Assembly (NCBI GenBank): GCA_900314555.1
Contig: OMVQ01000091.1
Span: 1 to 64,000, forward strand
Length of the DNA stretch: 64,000 nucleotides
Direction: 5' to 3'
Source: an uncultured Eubacteriales bacterium
GTDB taxonomy: Bacteria > Bacillota > Clostridia > Lachnospirales > Lachnospiraceae
Part shown: positions 51,387 through 61,206 of the stretch, in pieces
Layout: each line of letters starts with the position of its first letter
Position numbering within the stretch: position 1 is the stretch's first letter
The notes under the pieces: model-generated
The model's input: the letters and a program-made list of their open reading frames with translations, nothing else
Databases searched by the model: none
Told to the model about the DNA's origin: nothing
Made by a program: the position numbers and the translations under genes

Positions 51387-52040
51387 ATGATAGATATTAA
51401 TACATATAATGGAGTTATTTTTGATTTGGACGGAACATTAATTGATTCTATGGGTGTGTGGAATCAGATAGATATAGATTTCTTAGGCAAAAGAGGTTTT
51501 GATGTGCCTAAAGACTATATGGAAGCAATAACACCTATGGGATTTGAGGCTACTGCTGATTATACAATTAAGAGATTTAATCTTAAGGAAAGCAGAGATG
51601 AAATCATTAAAGAATGGTATGATATGGCAATAGAAGCGTATTCATATCATGTCAGATTGAAAGATGGTGTTAAAGAATATCTTAGTTATCTAAGAGATAA
51701 TAACAAGCTTATGTCGGTTGCCACTGCTTCAGATATGAGACTTGTAGAGCCTGTATTAACTAATAATGGCATAATTGATTATTTTCAGAATATTACAACC
51801 GTTAAAGAAGTAAATCGTGGAAAGGGTTTTCCTGATATTTATGATAAAGCGGCTGATAAAATGGGAATATCTAAAAGTAATTGTATTGTCTTTGAAGATA
51901 TTTTAGCAGGTATTAAAGGTGCTAAGGCAGGCGGCTATACGGCAATTGGCGTATACGATTCACATACAAGAGAAAATCAGCAGCAAATGAAGGAATTAAG
52001 CGATAAATTCATATATGATTTTAAGGAAATGATAGCATAA
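51387..52040 (+). CDS. HAD family hydrolase (beta-phosphoglucomutase-like)
   Basis: A 217-residue HAD subfamily IA protein: DLDGTLIDSMGVW (nucleophile Asp near 14 in IFDLDGTL), a helical cap, SVATASDMRLV (motif II), K in RGKGFPDIYDKAADKMG, and VFEDILAGIKGAKAGGY (acidic motif). The substrate cannot be read. Its position between thiE and thiC makes a thiamine-phosphate or HMP-phosphate phosphatase possible, but related enzymes act on many sugar phosphates. GCGGAGGT precedes its ATG. Confidence 0.85.
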   Translation: MIDINTYNGVIFDLDGTLIDSMGVWNQIDIDFLGKRGFDVPKDYMEAITPMGFEATADYTIKRFNLKESRDEIIKEWYDMAIEAYSYHVRLKDGVKEYLSYLRDNNKLMSVATASDMRLVEPVLTNNGIIDYFQNITTVKEVNRGKGFPDIYDKAADKMGISKSNCIVFEDILAGIKGAKAGGYTAIGVYDSHTRENQQQMKELSDKFIYDFKEMIA

Positions 52041-52190
52041 AACATATAGTTTTTATGACAGATGAGAAATCTCCTGAAAATAAGAGTAAAGCAGAAATTT
52101 AGAAATCTCCGAAAAGTAGGAGTTAATTTAGAAATTTAATACAGAGATTTATTAAAATATAATAGTTAAGTATGAAACGGAGGAAAAGCA

Positions 52191-53504
52191 ATGAGAGAAT
52201 ATAGCACACAGATGGAAGCAGCTAAAAAAGGTTTTATAACACCTGAGATGGAAATAGTTGCGGCTAAAGAAAATATTGATGTAGAAGAACTTAGAGAACT
52301 TATGGCAAAGGGACAGGTAGTTATTCCTGCTAACATTAATCATAAATCATTATCACCTGAGGGAATCGGAAAGGGATTAAAGACTAAGATAAATGTAAAC
52401 CTCGGTATATCAGGTGATATGAAAGACTATGATATGGAGATGGAAAAGGTTAAAATGGCTATTGATTTCGGTTGTGAAGCCATTATGGACCTTAGTAATT
52501 ACGGTAAAACCAATACATTCAGAAATGAACTTATTAAGATTTCGCCTGCAATGATTGGTACAGTTCCAATGTATGATGCAATCGGATATTTAGAGAAAGA
52601 TTTATTAGAGATTACAGCTAAAGATTTTCTTAAAGTTGTGGAAGCACATGCAAAAGAGGGCGTAGACTTCCAGACTATTCATGCAGGAATTAATAAAAGA
52701 GCAATTGAAACATTTAAACGCGAAGGCAGATTAATGAACATTGTTTCAAGAGGCGGCTCATTATTATTTGCCTGGATGGAGATGACAGGTAATGAAAACC
52801 CATTCTATGAATATTATGATGAAGTTTTGGAAATATTTAGAAAATATGATGTTACAATTAGTCTTGGTGATGCATTAAGACCAGGCTGTATTGAGGATAG
52901 TACAGATTCCGGACAGATTGCTGAATTAATTGAGTTAGGTAATCTTACTAAGAGAGCCTGGGAGAAAGATGTTCAGGTAATGGTAGAAGGACCGGGACAC
53001 ATGGCAATGAACGAGATTGCCGCTAATATGGCTCTTGAGAAGAGAATATGTCACGAAGCACCTTTCTATGTACTTGGACCTTTAGTAACTGATATCGCAC
53101 CTGGATATGACCATATCACATCAGCAATCGGAGGAGCAATAGCTGCCGCTAATGGCGCAGATTTCTTATGTTATGTTACACCTGCTGAACACTTAAGACT
53201 TCCTGATGCATCAGATGTTAAAGAAGGTATCGTGGCTTCTAAGATAGCAGCTCATGCCGCTGATATTGCAAAGGGCATTAAGGGTGCAAGAGATATTGAT
53301 AACAAGATGAGTGCAGCAAGACATAAACTTGACTGGGACGAAATGTTTAAATATGCTATTGACGGAGAGAAAGCAAAAAGATATTATGATAGTGTACCAC
53401 TTGAAGAGAGACATACCTGCTCAATGTGTGGTAAAATGTGTGCAGTAAGAACAACTAATAAGATTCTTGCAGGAGAAAAAGTAGAATTTTGTTCTGAAAA
53501 ATAA
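52191..53504 (+). CDS. thiC: Phosphomethylpyrimidine synthase
   Basis: A 437-residue ThiC that rearranges aminoimidazole ribotide to HMP-phosphate with SAM and a [4Fe-4S] cluster. It has [62 protein letters not shown], and the C-terminal cluster motif CSMCGKMC followed by AVRTTNKIL. It is the short anaerobe-type form. ACGGAGG lies before the ATG. I see no TPP riboswitch of its own in the 150-bp gap upstream. Confidence 0.96.
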   Translation: MREYSTQMEAAKKGFITPEMEIVAAKENIDVEELRELMAKGQVVIPANINHKSLSPEGIGKGLKTKINVNLGISGDMKDYDMEMEKVKMAIDFGCEAIMDLSNYGKTNTFRNELIKISPAMIGTVPMYDAIGYLEKDLLEITAKDFLKVVEAHAKEGVDFQTIHAGINKRAIETFKREGRLMNIVSRGGSLLFAWMEMTGNENPFYEYYDEVLEIFRKYDVTISLGDALRPGCIEDSTDSGQIAELIELGNLTKRAWEKDVQVMVEGPGHMAMNEIAANMALEKRICHEAPFYVLGPLVTDIAPGYDHITSAIGGAIAAANGADFLCYVTPAEHLRLPDASDVKEGIVASKIAAHAADIAKGIKGARDIDNKMSAARHKLDWDEMFKYAIDGEKAKRYYDSVPLEERHTCSMCGKMCAVRTTNKILAGEKVEFCSEK

Positions 53505-53536
53505 ACACTAATTTTTTTAGAAAAGGAATAATAAAA

Positions 53537-54961
53537 TTGAAGAAGATAATTAAAGAAATTAATAATAATCAGAATCTTGAGATGAATCTGCCTGTATATG
53601 CGAGACATATAAATGATTTATATAATAAATGTGCGGCAGTTGAAATGGCTATGGATTACTATACATTTTATGAGATGGTAAGCGATGGCGAAATTAAAGA
53701 CAGTAAACTTAAGGAATATACAGAAGAATTCAATTCTATAATCAAAGAATATGTTGTAGATGTCAAAGTTGATGAGAACAGGGAGAAAGCTGTTGAAAGA
53801 ATCGATATTTTAAGAAATAAGATATATAAAACAGTTGATATCTTAGCAGCCTATGCGGATATTTTCTCAAGATATGAATATGTTTCTAACAGATGCGAAT
53901 ATTTATTTAAGGAAGAAAATGTTGATTCAAAATATACTGATGAAGATTTCACAAGAGAGATAATGCAGTATATTTTCTCTGACGAAGATAATACGGTAAT
54001 TAACAGTAAAATCTGTGAAGTTATAGCAGAATTACCATTAAGACTTACTAAGAGCAAATTCTTTCAGTTATTAAGTGACGGACTTAGTGTATACAGTAAA
54101 ACTGACAAAGAGACTATCGATGATTTCGTATATGTACTTAAGTCCTCATCAATGCTTGCATTACCTGATGGTTTAGAGGATTATTCTGAATTAAATGAGA
54201 TTTATGAAATGGTAAAAGCTGTGGATTATTCTAAGATTACTAAAGAAGAATTCGATAAACTTGAAAATGAATTAAGATATGCAGCAGATTTTATAGATAA
54301 AGAAACAAATATCTTTATGATGCTTCAGGGAATTGTAAACAGAGCATATGTAATGATTCTGTCTGCACCATATGTAGATGAATATGATAAAGAAGCTGAA
54401 TGCAGTATGAAGATTATTAAAGAAATCAATAATAATTTCACATCAGGCGAATATATAACATTACCTGATGAAGTTACTGATTTATTCGTATTCTTAGAGG
54501 GCGTTCCTGAGAAAGTTCATGGTAAAATTGAAAGTGAAGAATTTGCCCTTGATAACATTAAAAATAATCATCTTGGTATAATAAAGAGCATTATGGCAGA
54601 GAATATATATCAGGGATTATTTATTTCGCAGAACCTTATTTCAGACAGTCTGTTTGCTGACCTCTCAGATATTAAAAATATATTTGAAGAGAAATCAGAA
54701 GAAGAAACAGAATTTGATATTAAGGAATATATTAATACAGTCAGAGATGAATTAGTAATGCAGCTTACTGAATTCTTTAAGAATAACCAGAAGCAGGTCA
54801 ACCGTTCAGTGATGGCACTTATTATTTCAAGACTTCCTGTATTCTTTAATAATATTACTGAAGTGCAGGATTATGTATACAATTCATTATCTAATTGTAC
54901 AAATAAAGCTGAGAAATCAGCCGCTATCGAAATCGTTAAATGTATCATTAATGAAAATTGA
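53537..54961 (+). CDS. Conserved hypothetical helical protein
   Basis: 474 residues, predicted almost wholly alpha-helical and acidic, without signal peptide, membrane segment or recognised catalytic motif. The N-terminal motif KKIIKEINNNQ recurs near residue 293 as MKIIKEINNNF, which hints at a duplicated two-domain layout. I do not recognise the family. The start is TTG at 53537 with AAAGGA upstream. It is followed 10 bases later by the 104-residue gene and then DUF2953 and gerW, so it probably belongs to that conserved unit. Confidence 0.75.
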   Translation: MKKIIKEINNNQNLEMNLPVYARHINDLYNKCAAVEMAMDYYTFYEMVSDGEIKDSKLKEYTEEFNSIIKEYVVDVKVDENREKAVERIDILRNKIYKTVDILAAYADIFSRYEYVSNRCEYLFKEENVDSKYTDEDFTREIMQYIFSDEDNTVINSKICEVIAELPLRLTKSKFFQLLSDGLSVYSKTDKETIDDFVYVLKSSSMLALPDGLEDYSELNEIYEMVKAVDYSKITKEEFDKLENELRYAADFIDKETNIFMMLQGIVNRAYVMILSAPYVDEYDKEAECSMKIIKEINNNFTSGEYITLPDEVTDLFVFLEGVPEKVHGKIESEEFALDNIKNNHLGIIKSIMAENIYQGLFISQNLISDSLFADLSDIKNIFEEKSEEETEFDIKEYINTVRDELVMQLTEFFKNNQKQVNRSVMALIISRLPVFFNNITEVQDYVYNSLSNCTNKAEKSAAIEIVKCIINEN

Positions 54962-54971
54962 GGTTTTTTGA

Positions 54972-55286
54972 ATGAAATGGTATAATAATCTCTATGTTGG
55001 GAAAAAAGCTTTAAAAAGGAAACATAAAATAATAATGCGTGCCATAAGACGAAAGCCTCAGATAGGCATTTATATGATAACTCTGCCTGTTAATGATGCT
55101 AATGCATTAGAGATATATCCGTCTTATATATTGCTTCAGAAATATTATCGCAAGAAGAAATTAACGGTAGTAGGCATATCGCAGGGATATGATGAAGCAT
55201 TAGAGGTTATGCAGGATATTTTAATGGACTGTTATAATGAAACAGGTCAGTTTCTTGTAAGGCATATGGTAGAAAGACACCAATAA
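54972..55286 (+). CDS. Conserved hypothetical small basic protein
   Basis: A 104-residue protein. The basic N-terminal part (KKALKRKHKIIMRAIRRKPQ) resembles a nucleic-acid or membrane-surface contact. A mixed alpha/beta part follows with LPVNDANALEIYPSYILLQKYYRKK and a GISQGYDEALEVMQDIL helix. No family name is known to me. GAGG overlaps the stop of the preceding gene, 8 bases before the ATG, so translation is coupled. Confidence 0.75.
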   Translation: MKWYNNLYVGKKALKRKHKIIMRAIRRKPQIGIYMITLPVNDANALEIYPSYILLQKYYRKKKLTVVGISQGYDEALEVMQDILMDCYNETGQFLVRHMVERHQ

Positions 55287-55311
55287 ATATGGAATGGAGA
55301 AGTACTTAGAT

Positions 55312-56379
55312 ATGCTACATATATTACTTACAATTTTAAAGGTAATCGGAATCATAGTATTAGTTCTGATTAGTCTTGTTATCTTAATCATAGCAGCTAT
55401 ACTTTTTGTTCCAATCAGATATTCCATAGATGCGGTTTATGACAGAAAAGTAAAAAATCTTGATTTTAAGATAAAGATAACTTATTTATTACATCTCATT
55501 TCGGTAAAATATATCTATAAAGATGATGATGGCCTAAGTATTAAAATATTTGGTATTAAAACGCATTTCTTTGATAAAGAAGCTAAGGCAATGGAAGAGA
55601 AACTTAATAAAGAAACAAAGATGTTTGAGAAAATGTCATCTGAGATTAAGGATAATATGTCTGAAATGCCAAAGGCTTATGAGCAGTTAAAGAAGATTGA
55701 TGAAGAACGTGACAGATTAGCAAGTAATGTCAACGAAACATCTGATAGTATCTCAGAAAATGCTTCATCTAAAGATGCAATACAGGATAAAGAAAATGTT
55801 TCACAAGAAAATAAGACTGATACAATTAAAGCTAATACTGAAACCGAAGAAAGTAATAACAAAGATGATGATACAGAAGATAATACGGAAGAATTTATAA
55901 AAGTTGAAAAACAGAATATATTTTTAAGAATTTATTCTAAAATTAAGGCAATAATTAGCAAAATTAAATATCGTTTTATCAAATTTTGTGATACAATAAA
56001 GAAGATATGTAAAAATGTTAATGATTTAAAAGAATTTATAAGTGATGATAACACCAAAGAGGCGTTTAGTTTCTTAAAAGAAGAGGCACTTGTATTATTA
56101 AAGCATATCAGACCAAGAAGGATAAAAGGATATGTTCATTTTGGCTTTGATGATCCGTCCTATACAGGTAAATTGCTTGGATTAATATATATGATTCTTA
56201 GAGGCTCGCCTAAAGAATTTCGTATTAATGCAGATTTTGAGAATAAGGTATTTGATGGAGAGATTCATGCTAAAGGAAGAGTTCAGTGCTATCTTTTATT
56301 GATTGTTGGAATCAGACTCTATAAAAATGATAATTTGAAGTTGCTTTTAGAAAGAAGGAGGACAAATGGCAGAGAATAA
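55312..56379 (+). CDS. DUF2953 domain membrane protein
   Basis: 355 residues: one N-terminal membrane segment (LHILLTILKVIGIIVLVLIS, residues 2-30), a beta-rich part (FVPIRYSIDAVY...ITYLLHLISVKYIY), a long charged Glu/Asp/Lys linker (about 95-205), and the DUF2953 C-terminal region (GYVHFGFDDPSYTGKLLGLIYMI and GRVQCYLLLIVGIRLYKND). In Bacillus the relative YtfI sits beside ytfJ (gerW), as here. Start 55312 gives the family MLHILL N-terminus; ATG 55294 is an alternative. It overlaps gerW by 14 bases. Confidence 0.82.
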   Translation: MLHILLTILKVIGIIVLVLISLVILIIAAILFVPIRYSIDAVYDRKVKNLDFKIKITYLLHLISVKYIYKDDDGLSIKIFGIKTHFFDKEAKAMEEKLNKETKMFEKMSSEIKDNMSEMPKAYEQLKKIDEERDRLASNVNETSDSISENASSKDAIQDKENVSQENKTDTIKANTETEESNNKDDDTEDNTEEFIKVEKQNIFLRIYSKIKAIISKIKYRFIKFCDTIKKICKNVNDLKEFISDDNTKEAFSFLKEEALVLLKHIRPRRIKGYVHFGFDDPSYTGKLLGLIYMILRGSPKEFRINADFENKVFDGEIHAKGRVQCYLLLIVGIRLYKNDNLKLLLERRRTNGRE

Positions 56380-56770
56380 TAACACATTTGATAACACAGT
56401 TGAGGCGTTATTTAAAGGAATGGAGAATTTTATTACAACAAAGACTGTTGTAGGAGATGCAATTACAATTGATGGTACAATTATTTTACCATTGGTAGAT
56501 GTGTCATTTGGAATTGGTGCAGGTGCATCAAATAATGATAAGAAGAATAACGGTGGCGGCGGTATGGGCAGCAAGATGTCACCAAGTGCTGTTTTAGTAA
56601 TTAAGAATGGCGAACCTAAATTAGTTAATATTAAGGAACAGGACGGAATTACAAAGATTCTTGATATGGTTCCGGGACTTATTGATAAGTTTACTAAGAA
56701 AGATGACAGCGATAGTTCTGATTCAAGTGATGAAGAATACAATGAACAGGAAGTTCAGGTAGATAACTAA
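56366..56770 (+). CDS. gerW: GerW family sporulation protein (YtfJ)
   Basis: A 134-residue protein: TVEALFKGMENFITTKTVVGDAITIDGTIILPLVDVSFGIGAGAS, a Gly-rich loop (GGGGMGSK), SPSAVLVIKNGEPKLVNI, then an acidic Ser/Asp tail. YtfJ/GerW is needed for normal spore germination response in Bacillus. It overlaps the DUF2953 gene, with AAGGAGG just before the ATG. A strong terminator follows. Confidence 0.9.
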   Translation: MAENNNTFDNTVEALFKGMENFITTKTVVGDAITIDGTIILPLVDVSFGIGAGASNNDKKNNGGGGMGSKMSPSAVLVIKNGEPKLVNIKEQDGITKILDMVPGLIDKFTKKDDSDSSDSSDEEYNEQEVQVDN

Positions 56771-56789
56771 TATTTTATATGTTGATTAT

Positions 56790-56840
56790 AAAGATTTGGG
56801 TATCAAATGGCGGTTCTGTTTTGATACCCAAATCTTTATA
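56790..56840 (+). terminator. Intrinsic terminator after gerW
   Basis: AAAGATTTGGGTATCAAA (56790-56807) pairs with TTTGATACCCAAATCTTT (56820-56837), an 18-bp perfect stem. It has A- and T-rich flanks. Confidence 0.85.
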
Positions 56841-56909
56841 TAAAATTCTAAGGATATTATTTAATTCTAAGGCATATTATATACAAAGATGACAATTAGA
56901 ATGGTATAT

Positions 56910-57047
56910 ATGCGTAGAATATGTGGTTTTATATTATTCTGGATTGCAGTAGGAATTGCAATCGGATTATATCTGGGTATGGGTTTCTGGTCGATATTTT
57001 TTATATTCCTATGTCTGATTATAGGATATAATCTGTTCTGCAATTAG
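56910..57047 (+). CDS. Small hydrophobic membrane protein
   Basis: A 45-residue frame starting MRRICGFILFWIAVG, with two hydrophobic segments (residues 5-24 and 26-43) and ending NLFCN. Small proteins with this R-R-I-C-G-F-I start occur in Lachnospiraceae. An in-frame ATG at 56901 would add three residues. The ribosome site is weak. It lies between the gerW terminator and metF. The role is unknown. Confidence 0.55.
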   Translation: MRRICGFILFWIAVGIAIGLYLGMGFWSIFFIFLCLIIGYNLFCN

Positions 57048-57096
57048 AGTTAATCCACGCCTTGTTTTTATGATAAAATTTTGAAAGGATAAAATT

Positions 57097-57957
57097 ATGA
57101 GAATACCAGAATTATTTAAAGAGGGAAAAACAGTATTTTCTTTTGAAATCTTCCCACCTAAAAAGACAAGCTCTATTGACACAATTTATAATACATTAGA
57201 CGAATTAAGTGATTTGAATCCTGCTTTTATATCAGTTACATATGGTGCAGGCGGTAATACGGCTGATTCAAAGACATGTCAGATTGCTTCAGTAATCCAG
57301 GACAAGTATAATATTACTTCAGCAGCACATCTTACATGTGTTAACTGTACTAAGAGTGACATTGATGTAATTCTTGGACAGTTAAAGGAGAAAGGTATAC
57401 AGAATATCTTAGCACTTCGTGGAGATATCAATCCTGATATTCCACCTAAGCATGATTTCAAATATGCAAGCGAACTTGTAACATACATAAAGGAGCATGG
57501 AGATTTCTCAGTTTCAGGAGCATGTTATCCGGAAGGACATATGGAGACAGAATCAATTATAGATGATATAAAGCATCTTAAGATAAAAGTAGATGCAGGA
57601 GCCGAACATCTTATGTCGCAGTTATTCTTTGATAACTCACATTTCTATGATTTCCTTGAGAAAGCAAGAATTGCAGGAATCGATGTTCCTATTGAAGCAG
57701 GTATTATGCCGGTAATTAATAAGAATCAGATTGAAAGAATGGTATCAATGTGCGGAGCAAGCTTACCTGCTAAATTCACAAAGATGATGCAGAAATATGA
57801 GCATAATCCTGAAGCTCTTCGTGATGCAGGAATTGCATATGCAATAGACCAGATAGTGGATTTAATCTCTAATGGTGTTGACGGTATTCATTTATATACA
57901 ATGAATAACCCATATGTTGCAAGAAGAATAAGCGAAAGCATTTCATCGTTATTATAA
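57097..57957 (+). CDS. metF: 5,10-methylenetetrahydrofolate reductase
   Basis: A 286-residue MetF TIM barrel: FSFEIFPPKKTSSID (catalytic Glu), FISVTYGAGGNTADSKT, HLTCVNC, NILALRGDI, SVSGACYPEGHMET, LMSQLFFDN and PIEAGIMPVINKNQIERM. It makes 5-methyl-THF for MetH, encoded 0.8 kb downstream. GAAAGGA lies upstream of the ATG. No SAM riboswitch or T box was seen before it. Confidence 0.95.
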   Translation: MRIPELFKEGKTVFSFEIFPPKKTSSIDTIYNTLDELSDLNPAFISVTYGAGGNTADSKTCQIASVIQDKYNITSAAHLTCVNCTKSDIDVILGQLKEKGIQNILALRGDINPDIPPKHDFKYASELVTYIKEHGDFSVSGACYPEGHMETESIIDDIKHLKIKVDAGAEHLMSQLFFDNSHFYDFLEKARIAGIDVPIEAGIMPVINKNQIERMVSMCGASLPAKFTKMMQKYEHNPEALRDAGIAYAIDQIVDLISNGVDGIHLYTMNNPYVARRISESISSLL

Positions 57958-58071
57958 AAAATATATAGTTATACATTTATAGATATAAAATATCGTAATA
58001 TAAAAATAAAAAGAGAAGATATATATAATACACCTTTTAATTTTTATATTACGGAAGTAAGGAGAAAGATT

Positions 58072-58755
58072 TTGGATACTTCAGATATTGTTTTAAAAAA
58101 TATTAATAAAGCAGAAGCAGCCAGATATTTAGGATACAAAGATACACTTCCTGATGTCAATATGACTAAATTAATATTGCAGGCTGAAATAGAATTACTT
58201 AAAGTGATAAAGCCAAGATATTGCTATAAAGTATTTGATATTGAGGTGCTAGAGGATGGCGTTAATCTTGCAGGTGCAGAGTTAACTCTAAAAGGACATT
58301 CCATAGCAAATCATCTTAAAGACTGTGATAAGGCGATAGTTATGTGTGCAACATTATCAGGTGATGTAGATAAGCTGATGCGAAGAACAGAACCTACGGG
58401 AATGGTAAATGTCCTGATTATGGATGCTCTTGCAAATGCAGCAATTGAGCAGGTCTGCGATGAAGTAGAGAAAATATTTCTAAAAGATTTTAAAGAATAT
58501 AACAGTACATGGCGTTTTGGAGTAGGATATGGAGATTTTCCGCTTACAACACAGAAACAGTTATTAGAGACTCTTGATGCAGGAAAGAGAATTGGTGTCT
58601 GTACAAATGAAAATAGTCTTTTAACACCACTTAAATCGGTAACCTGTGTTGTAGGATTATCAAAGAAAAAGGTTGAAAATAAGAAGTCATGTGACAACTG
58701 TAATCTGAAAGAAACATGTAATTTCAGAAAAAACGGAACACAATGCAGTAAATAA
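58072..58755 (+). CDS. Cobalamin-dependent methionine synthase activation domain protein
   Basis: A 227-residue stand-alone version of the MetH reactivation domain. It shows CATLSGDVDKLMRRTE, the FGVGYGDFPLTTQ motif and SLLTPLKSVTCVVGLS. A C-terminal cysteine cluster (CDNCNLKETCNFRKNGTQC) absent from the E. coli domain may bind metal or a cluster. It supplies reductive methylation to the MetH that follows, which lacks this domain. TTG at 58072 has AAGGAG 7 to 9 bases upstream. Confidence 0.87.
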   Translation: MDTSDIVLKNINKAEAARYLGYKDTLPDVNMTKLILQAEIELLKVIKPRYCYKVFDIEVLEDGVNLAGAELTLKGHSIANHLKDCDKAIVMCATLSGDVDKLMRRTEPTGMVNVLIMDALANAAIEQVCDEVEKIFLKDFKEYNSTWRFGVGYGDFPLTTQKQLLETLDAGKRIGVCTNENSLLTPLKSVTCVVGLSKKKVENKKSCDNCNLKETCNFRKNGTQCSK

Positions 58756-58785
58756 TGTGGCTAAAGAAAGGCAATAGGTAGAATT

Positions 58786-61191
58786 ATGGATTTCAGACAG
58801 CTTTTGAAAGAAAACAGATATATATTTTTCGATGGTGGTATGGGTACAATGCTTCAGGCAAAAGGAATGAAGATAGGTGCGATACCTGAATTACTTAATT
58901 TAGAGAATCCTGACTGGATTATAGATATTCATAAGATGTATATTAATGCCGGTGCTGATGTAATTTATGCTAATACATTTGGTGCTAATGCATATAAATT
59001 AAAAGGTACAGGTAAAAGTGTAAGCGAAATTATCAGTGCAGGTATAAAGAATGCAAGAGAAGCCTGTAAAGGAACAGACACACTTGTAGCTCTTGACATC
59101 GGACCAATCGGACAGTTACTTGAGCCTACGGGAACTTTGAAGTTCGAAGAAGCTTATGAAATATATAAGGAACAGCTTATTGCAGGTAAAGATGCTGATT
59201 TAGTTGTATTTGAGACTCAGACAGATTTATATGAATTAAAGGCTGCGGTCCTTGCTGCAAAAGAAAATACAGATTTACCTATTGTCTGTACTATGACATT
59301 TGAGAAAAATCACAGAACATTTACAGGGTGCGGTATTACAAATATGGCATATACACTTGATGGATTAGGCGTTGATGCCATGGGTGTAAACTGTTCATTA
59401 GGACCTGAAGATTTATATGATGTAATAGATGAATTATCACAATGTACAGATACACCGATTGTTGTAAAACCTAATGCCGGATTACCTGATCCTGTAACTA
59501 ATGAATATAATGTTTCTCCAAAAGATTTTGCAGGACAGCTTACAAAATTCTCTGATTTTGGAGTTAAGATTCTAGGTGGCTGTTGTGGTACAACTCCCGA
59601 TTATATTAAAGAAGTTACGAATTTATTTAAGGGACTTGCAACAAACCATAAAAATGCCATTAAAAAGGCTGCAGTCTGCTCTGCTACAGAAACAGTATTT
59701 ATAAATCAGCCAAGAATTATCGGTGAACGAATTAATCCTACAGGTAAGAAGAAATTCAAAGAAGCCTTATTAAATAATGATATTGATTATATACTTAATC
59801 AGGCTATAGAACAGATTCATGCAGGTGCAGAAATCTTAGACGTAAATGTAGGTCTTCCGGGTGTAGATGAGAAAGAAATGATGATTAAAGCTATTAAATC
59901 AATCCAGAGTATAGCTGAAACACCTTTACAGATTGATTCAACCATACCTGAAGTATTAGAAGCAGCACTCAGAGTATATAATGGTAAGCCAATTGTCAAT
60001 TCGGTTAATGGTGAAGAGAAATCATTAAAGACCGTATTGCCTTTAGTTAAGAAATATGGTGCTGCAGTTGTAGGTCTTACATTAGATGAAAACGGAATAC
60101 CTAAGAGTGCAGATAAGAGATTTGAAATTGCAAAGAGAATATTAGATAATGCCATTTCTATAGGAATTCCTAAAGAAGACGTATTTATTGACTGTCTTAC
60201 ACTTACAGCATCTGCTGAGCAGGACGGGGTTGTAGAGACACTTAAGGCAGTTAACAGAGTTAAGACAGAATTAGGTTTAAAAACTGTTCTTGGTGTATCT
60301 AACATTTCATTTGGTTTACCTGGAAGAGAACTTGTAAACCATACATTTTTAGCAATGGCACTTACTAATGGTCTTGATTTACCAATTATTAATCCTAATG
60401 TTGCAGCTATGTCTGGAACAGTAAGAGCATACAGACTCTTAATGGGACACGACAAAAATTCAGTTGAATATATAGATGCATACAATAATCAATTACAGTA
60501 TATGCTTCCATCTAAAGCAGCTCCTACAAAGGCACAGGCAGTAAATAATGCGGCTGACAAAAATACTGACACTAATTCATTAGAATATGCAATAGAAAAT
60601 GGACTTAAAAATGATGGTGCAAGAATAACCAGAGAAATGTTACAGACTATGGACTCTATGGAGATTATTAATGCACATCTTATCCCGGCACTTGATAAAG
60701 CCGGAAGCGAATTTGAAACAGGTAAGATATTCCTTCCACAGTTAATTATGGCTGCTGATGTTGCACAGGCTGCATTTGCGGTAATCAAAGAAGAGATAAG
60801 CAAAAATAATTCTGAATCTGTAAGTAAGGGTAAAATTGTACTTGCGACAGTTAAAGGCGACGTTCACGACATAGGTAAAAATATTGTCAAAGTATTGTTA
60901 GAGAATTATGGCTATACAGTTATCGACTTAGGTAAAGACGTAGATTACCAGAGAGTAGTCGATGCCGTAATTGAACATGATGTGAAGTTAGTAGGACTTT
61001 CAGCACTTATGACAACTACTTTAGTATCTATGGAGGAAACTATTAAGCTTATAAGAAAGAATAATCTTGATTGTAAGATAATGGTCGGAGGAGCTGTTCT
61101 TACACCTGATTATGCCGAGAAGATTGGTGCAGATTTCTATTCTAAAGATGCTAAGGAATCTGTAGATATCGCTAAACAGGTATTAGGCTAA
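58786..61191 (+). CDS. metH: Cobalamin-dependent methionine synthase, short form
   Basis: 801 residues, against 1227 in E. coli. The homocysteine-binding domain (1-290) has FDGGMGTMLQ, GVNCSLGP and the zinc motif GGCCGTTP. The pterin-binding domain (about 315-570) has IIGERINPTGKKKF and EILDVNVG. The cobalamin cap and B12 domain (about 610-801) has GDVHDIGKNIV with the lower-ligand His. The activation domain is missing and encoded just upstream as a separate gene. It transfers methyl from 5-methyl-THF to homocysteine. Confidence 0.95.
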   Translation: MDFRQLLKENRYIFFDGGMGTMLQAKGMKIGAIPELLNLENPDWIIDIHKMYINAGADVIYANTFGANAYKLKGTGKSVSEIISAGIKNAREACKGTDTLVALDIGPIGQLLEPTGTLKFEEAYEIYKEQLIAGKDADLVVFETQTDLYELKAAVLAAKENTDLPIVCTMTFEKNHRTFTGCGITNMAYTLDGLGVDAMGVNCSLGPEDLYDVIDELSQCTDTPIVVKPNAGLPDPVTNEYNVSPKDFAGQLTKFSDFGVKILGGCCGTTPDYIKEVTNLFKGLATNHKNAIKKAAVCSATETVFINQPRIIGERINPTGKKKFKEALLNNDIDYILNQAIEQIHAGAEILDVNVGLPGVDEKEMMIKAIKSIQSIAETPLQIDSTIPEVLEAALRVYNGKPIVNSVNGEEKSLKTVLPLVKKYGAAVVGLTLDENGIPKSADKRFEIAKRILDNAISIGIPKEDVFIDCLTLTASAEQDGVVETLKAVNRVKTELGLKTVLGVSNISFGLPGRELVNHTFLAMALTNGLDLPIINPNVAAMSGTVRAYRLLMGHDKNSVEYIDAYNNQLQYMLPSKAAPTKAQAVNNAADKNTDTNSLEYAIENGLKNDGARITREMLQTMDSMEIINAHLIPALDKAGSEFETGKIFLPQLIMAADVAQAAFAVIKEEISKNNSESVSKGKIVLATVKGDVHDIGKNIVKVLLENYGYTVIDLGKDVDYQRVVDAVIEHDVKLVGLSALMTTTLVSMEETIKLIRKNNLDCKIMVGGAVLTPDYAEKIGADFYSKDAKESVDIAKQVLG

Positions 61192-61206
61192 GAAGTGAGT
61201 TTTATT

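Noticed and set aside
56960..57096. SAM riboswitch or T box before metF
   Set aside because: No S-box core or T-box sequence (such as TGGNACCGCG) could be found.
59817..60485. Minus-strand frame of 222 codons opposite metH
   Set aside because: Long only because of the codon bias of metH; metH itself carries all catalytic motifs.
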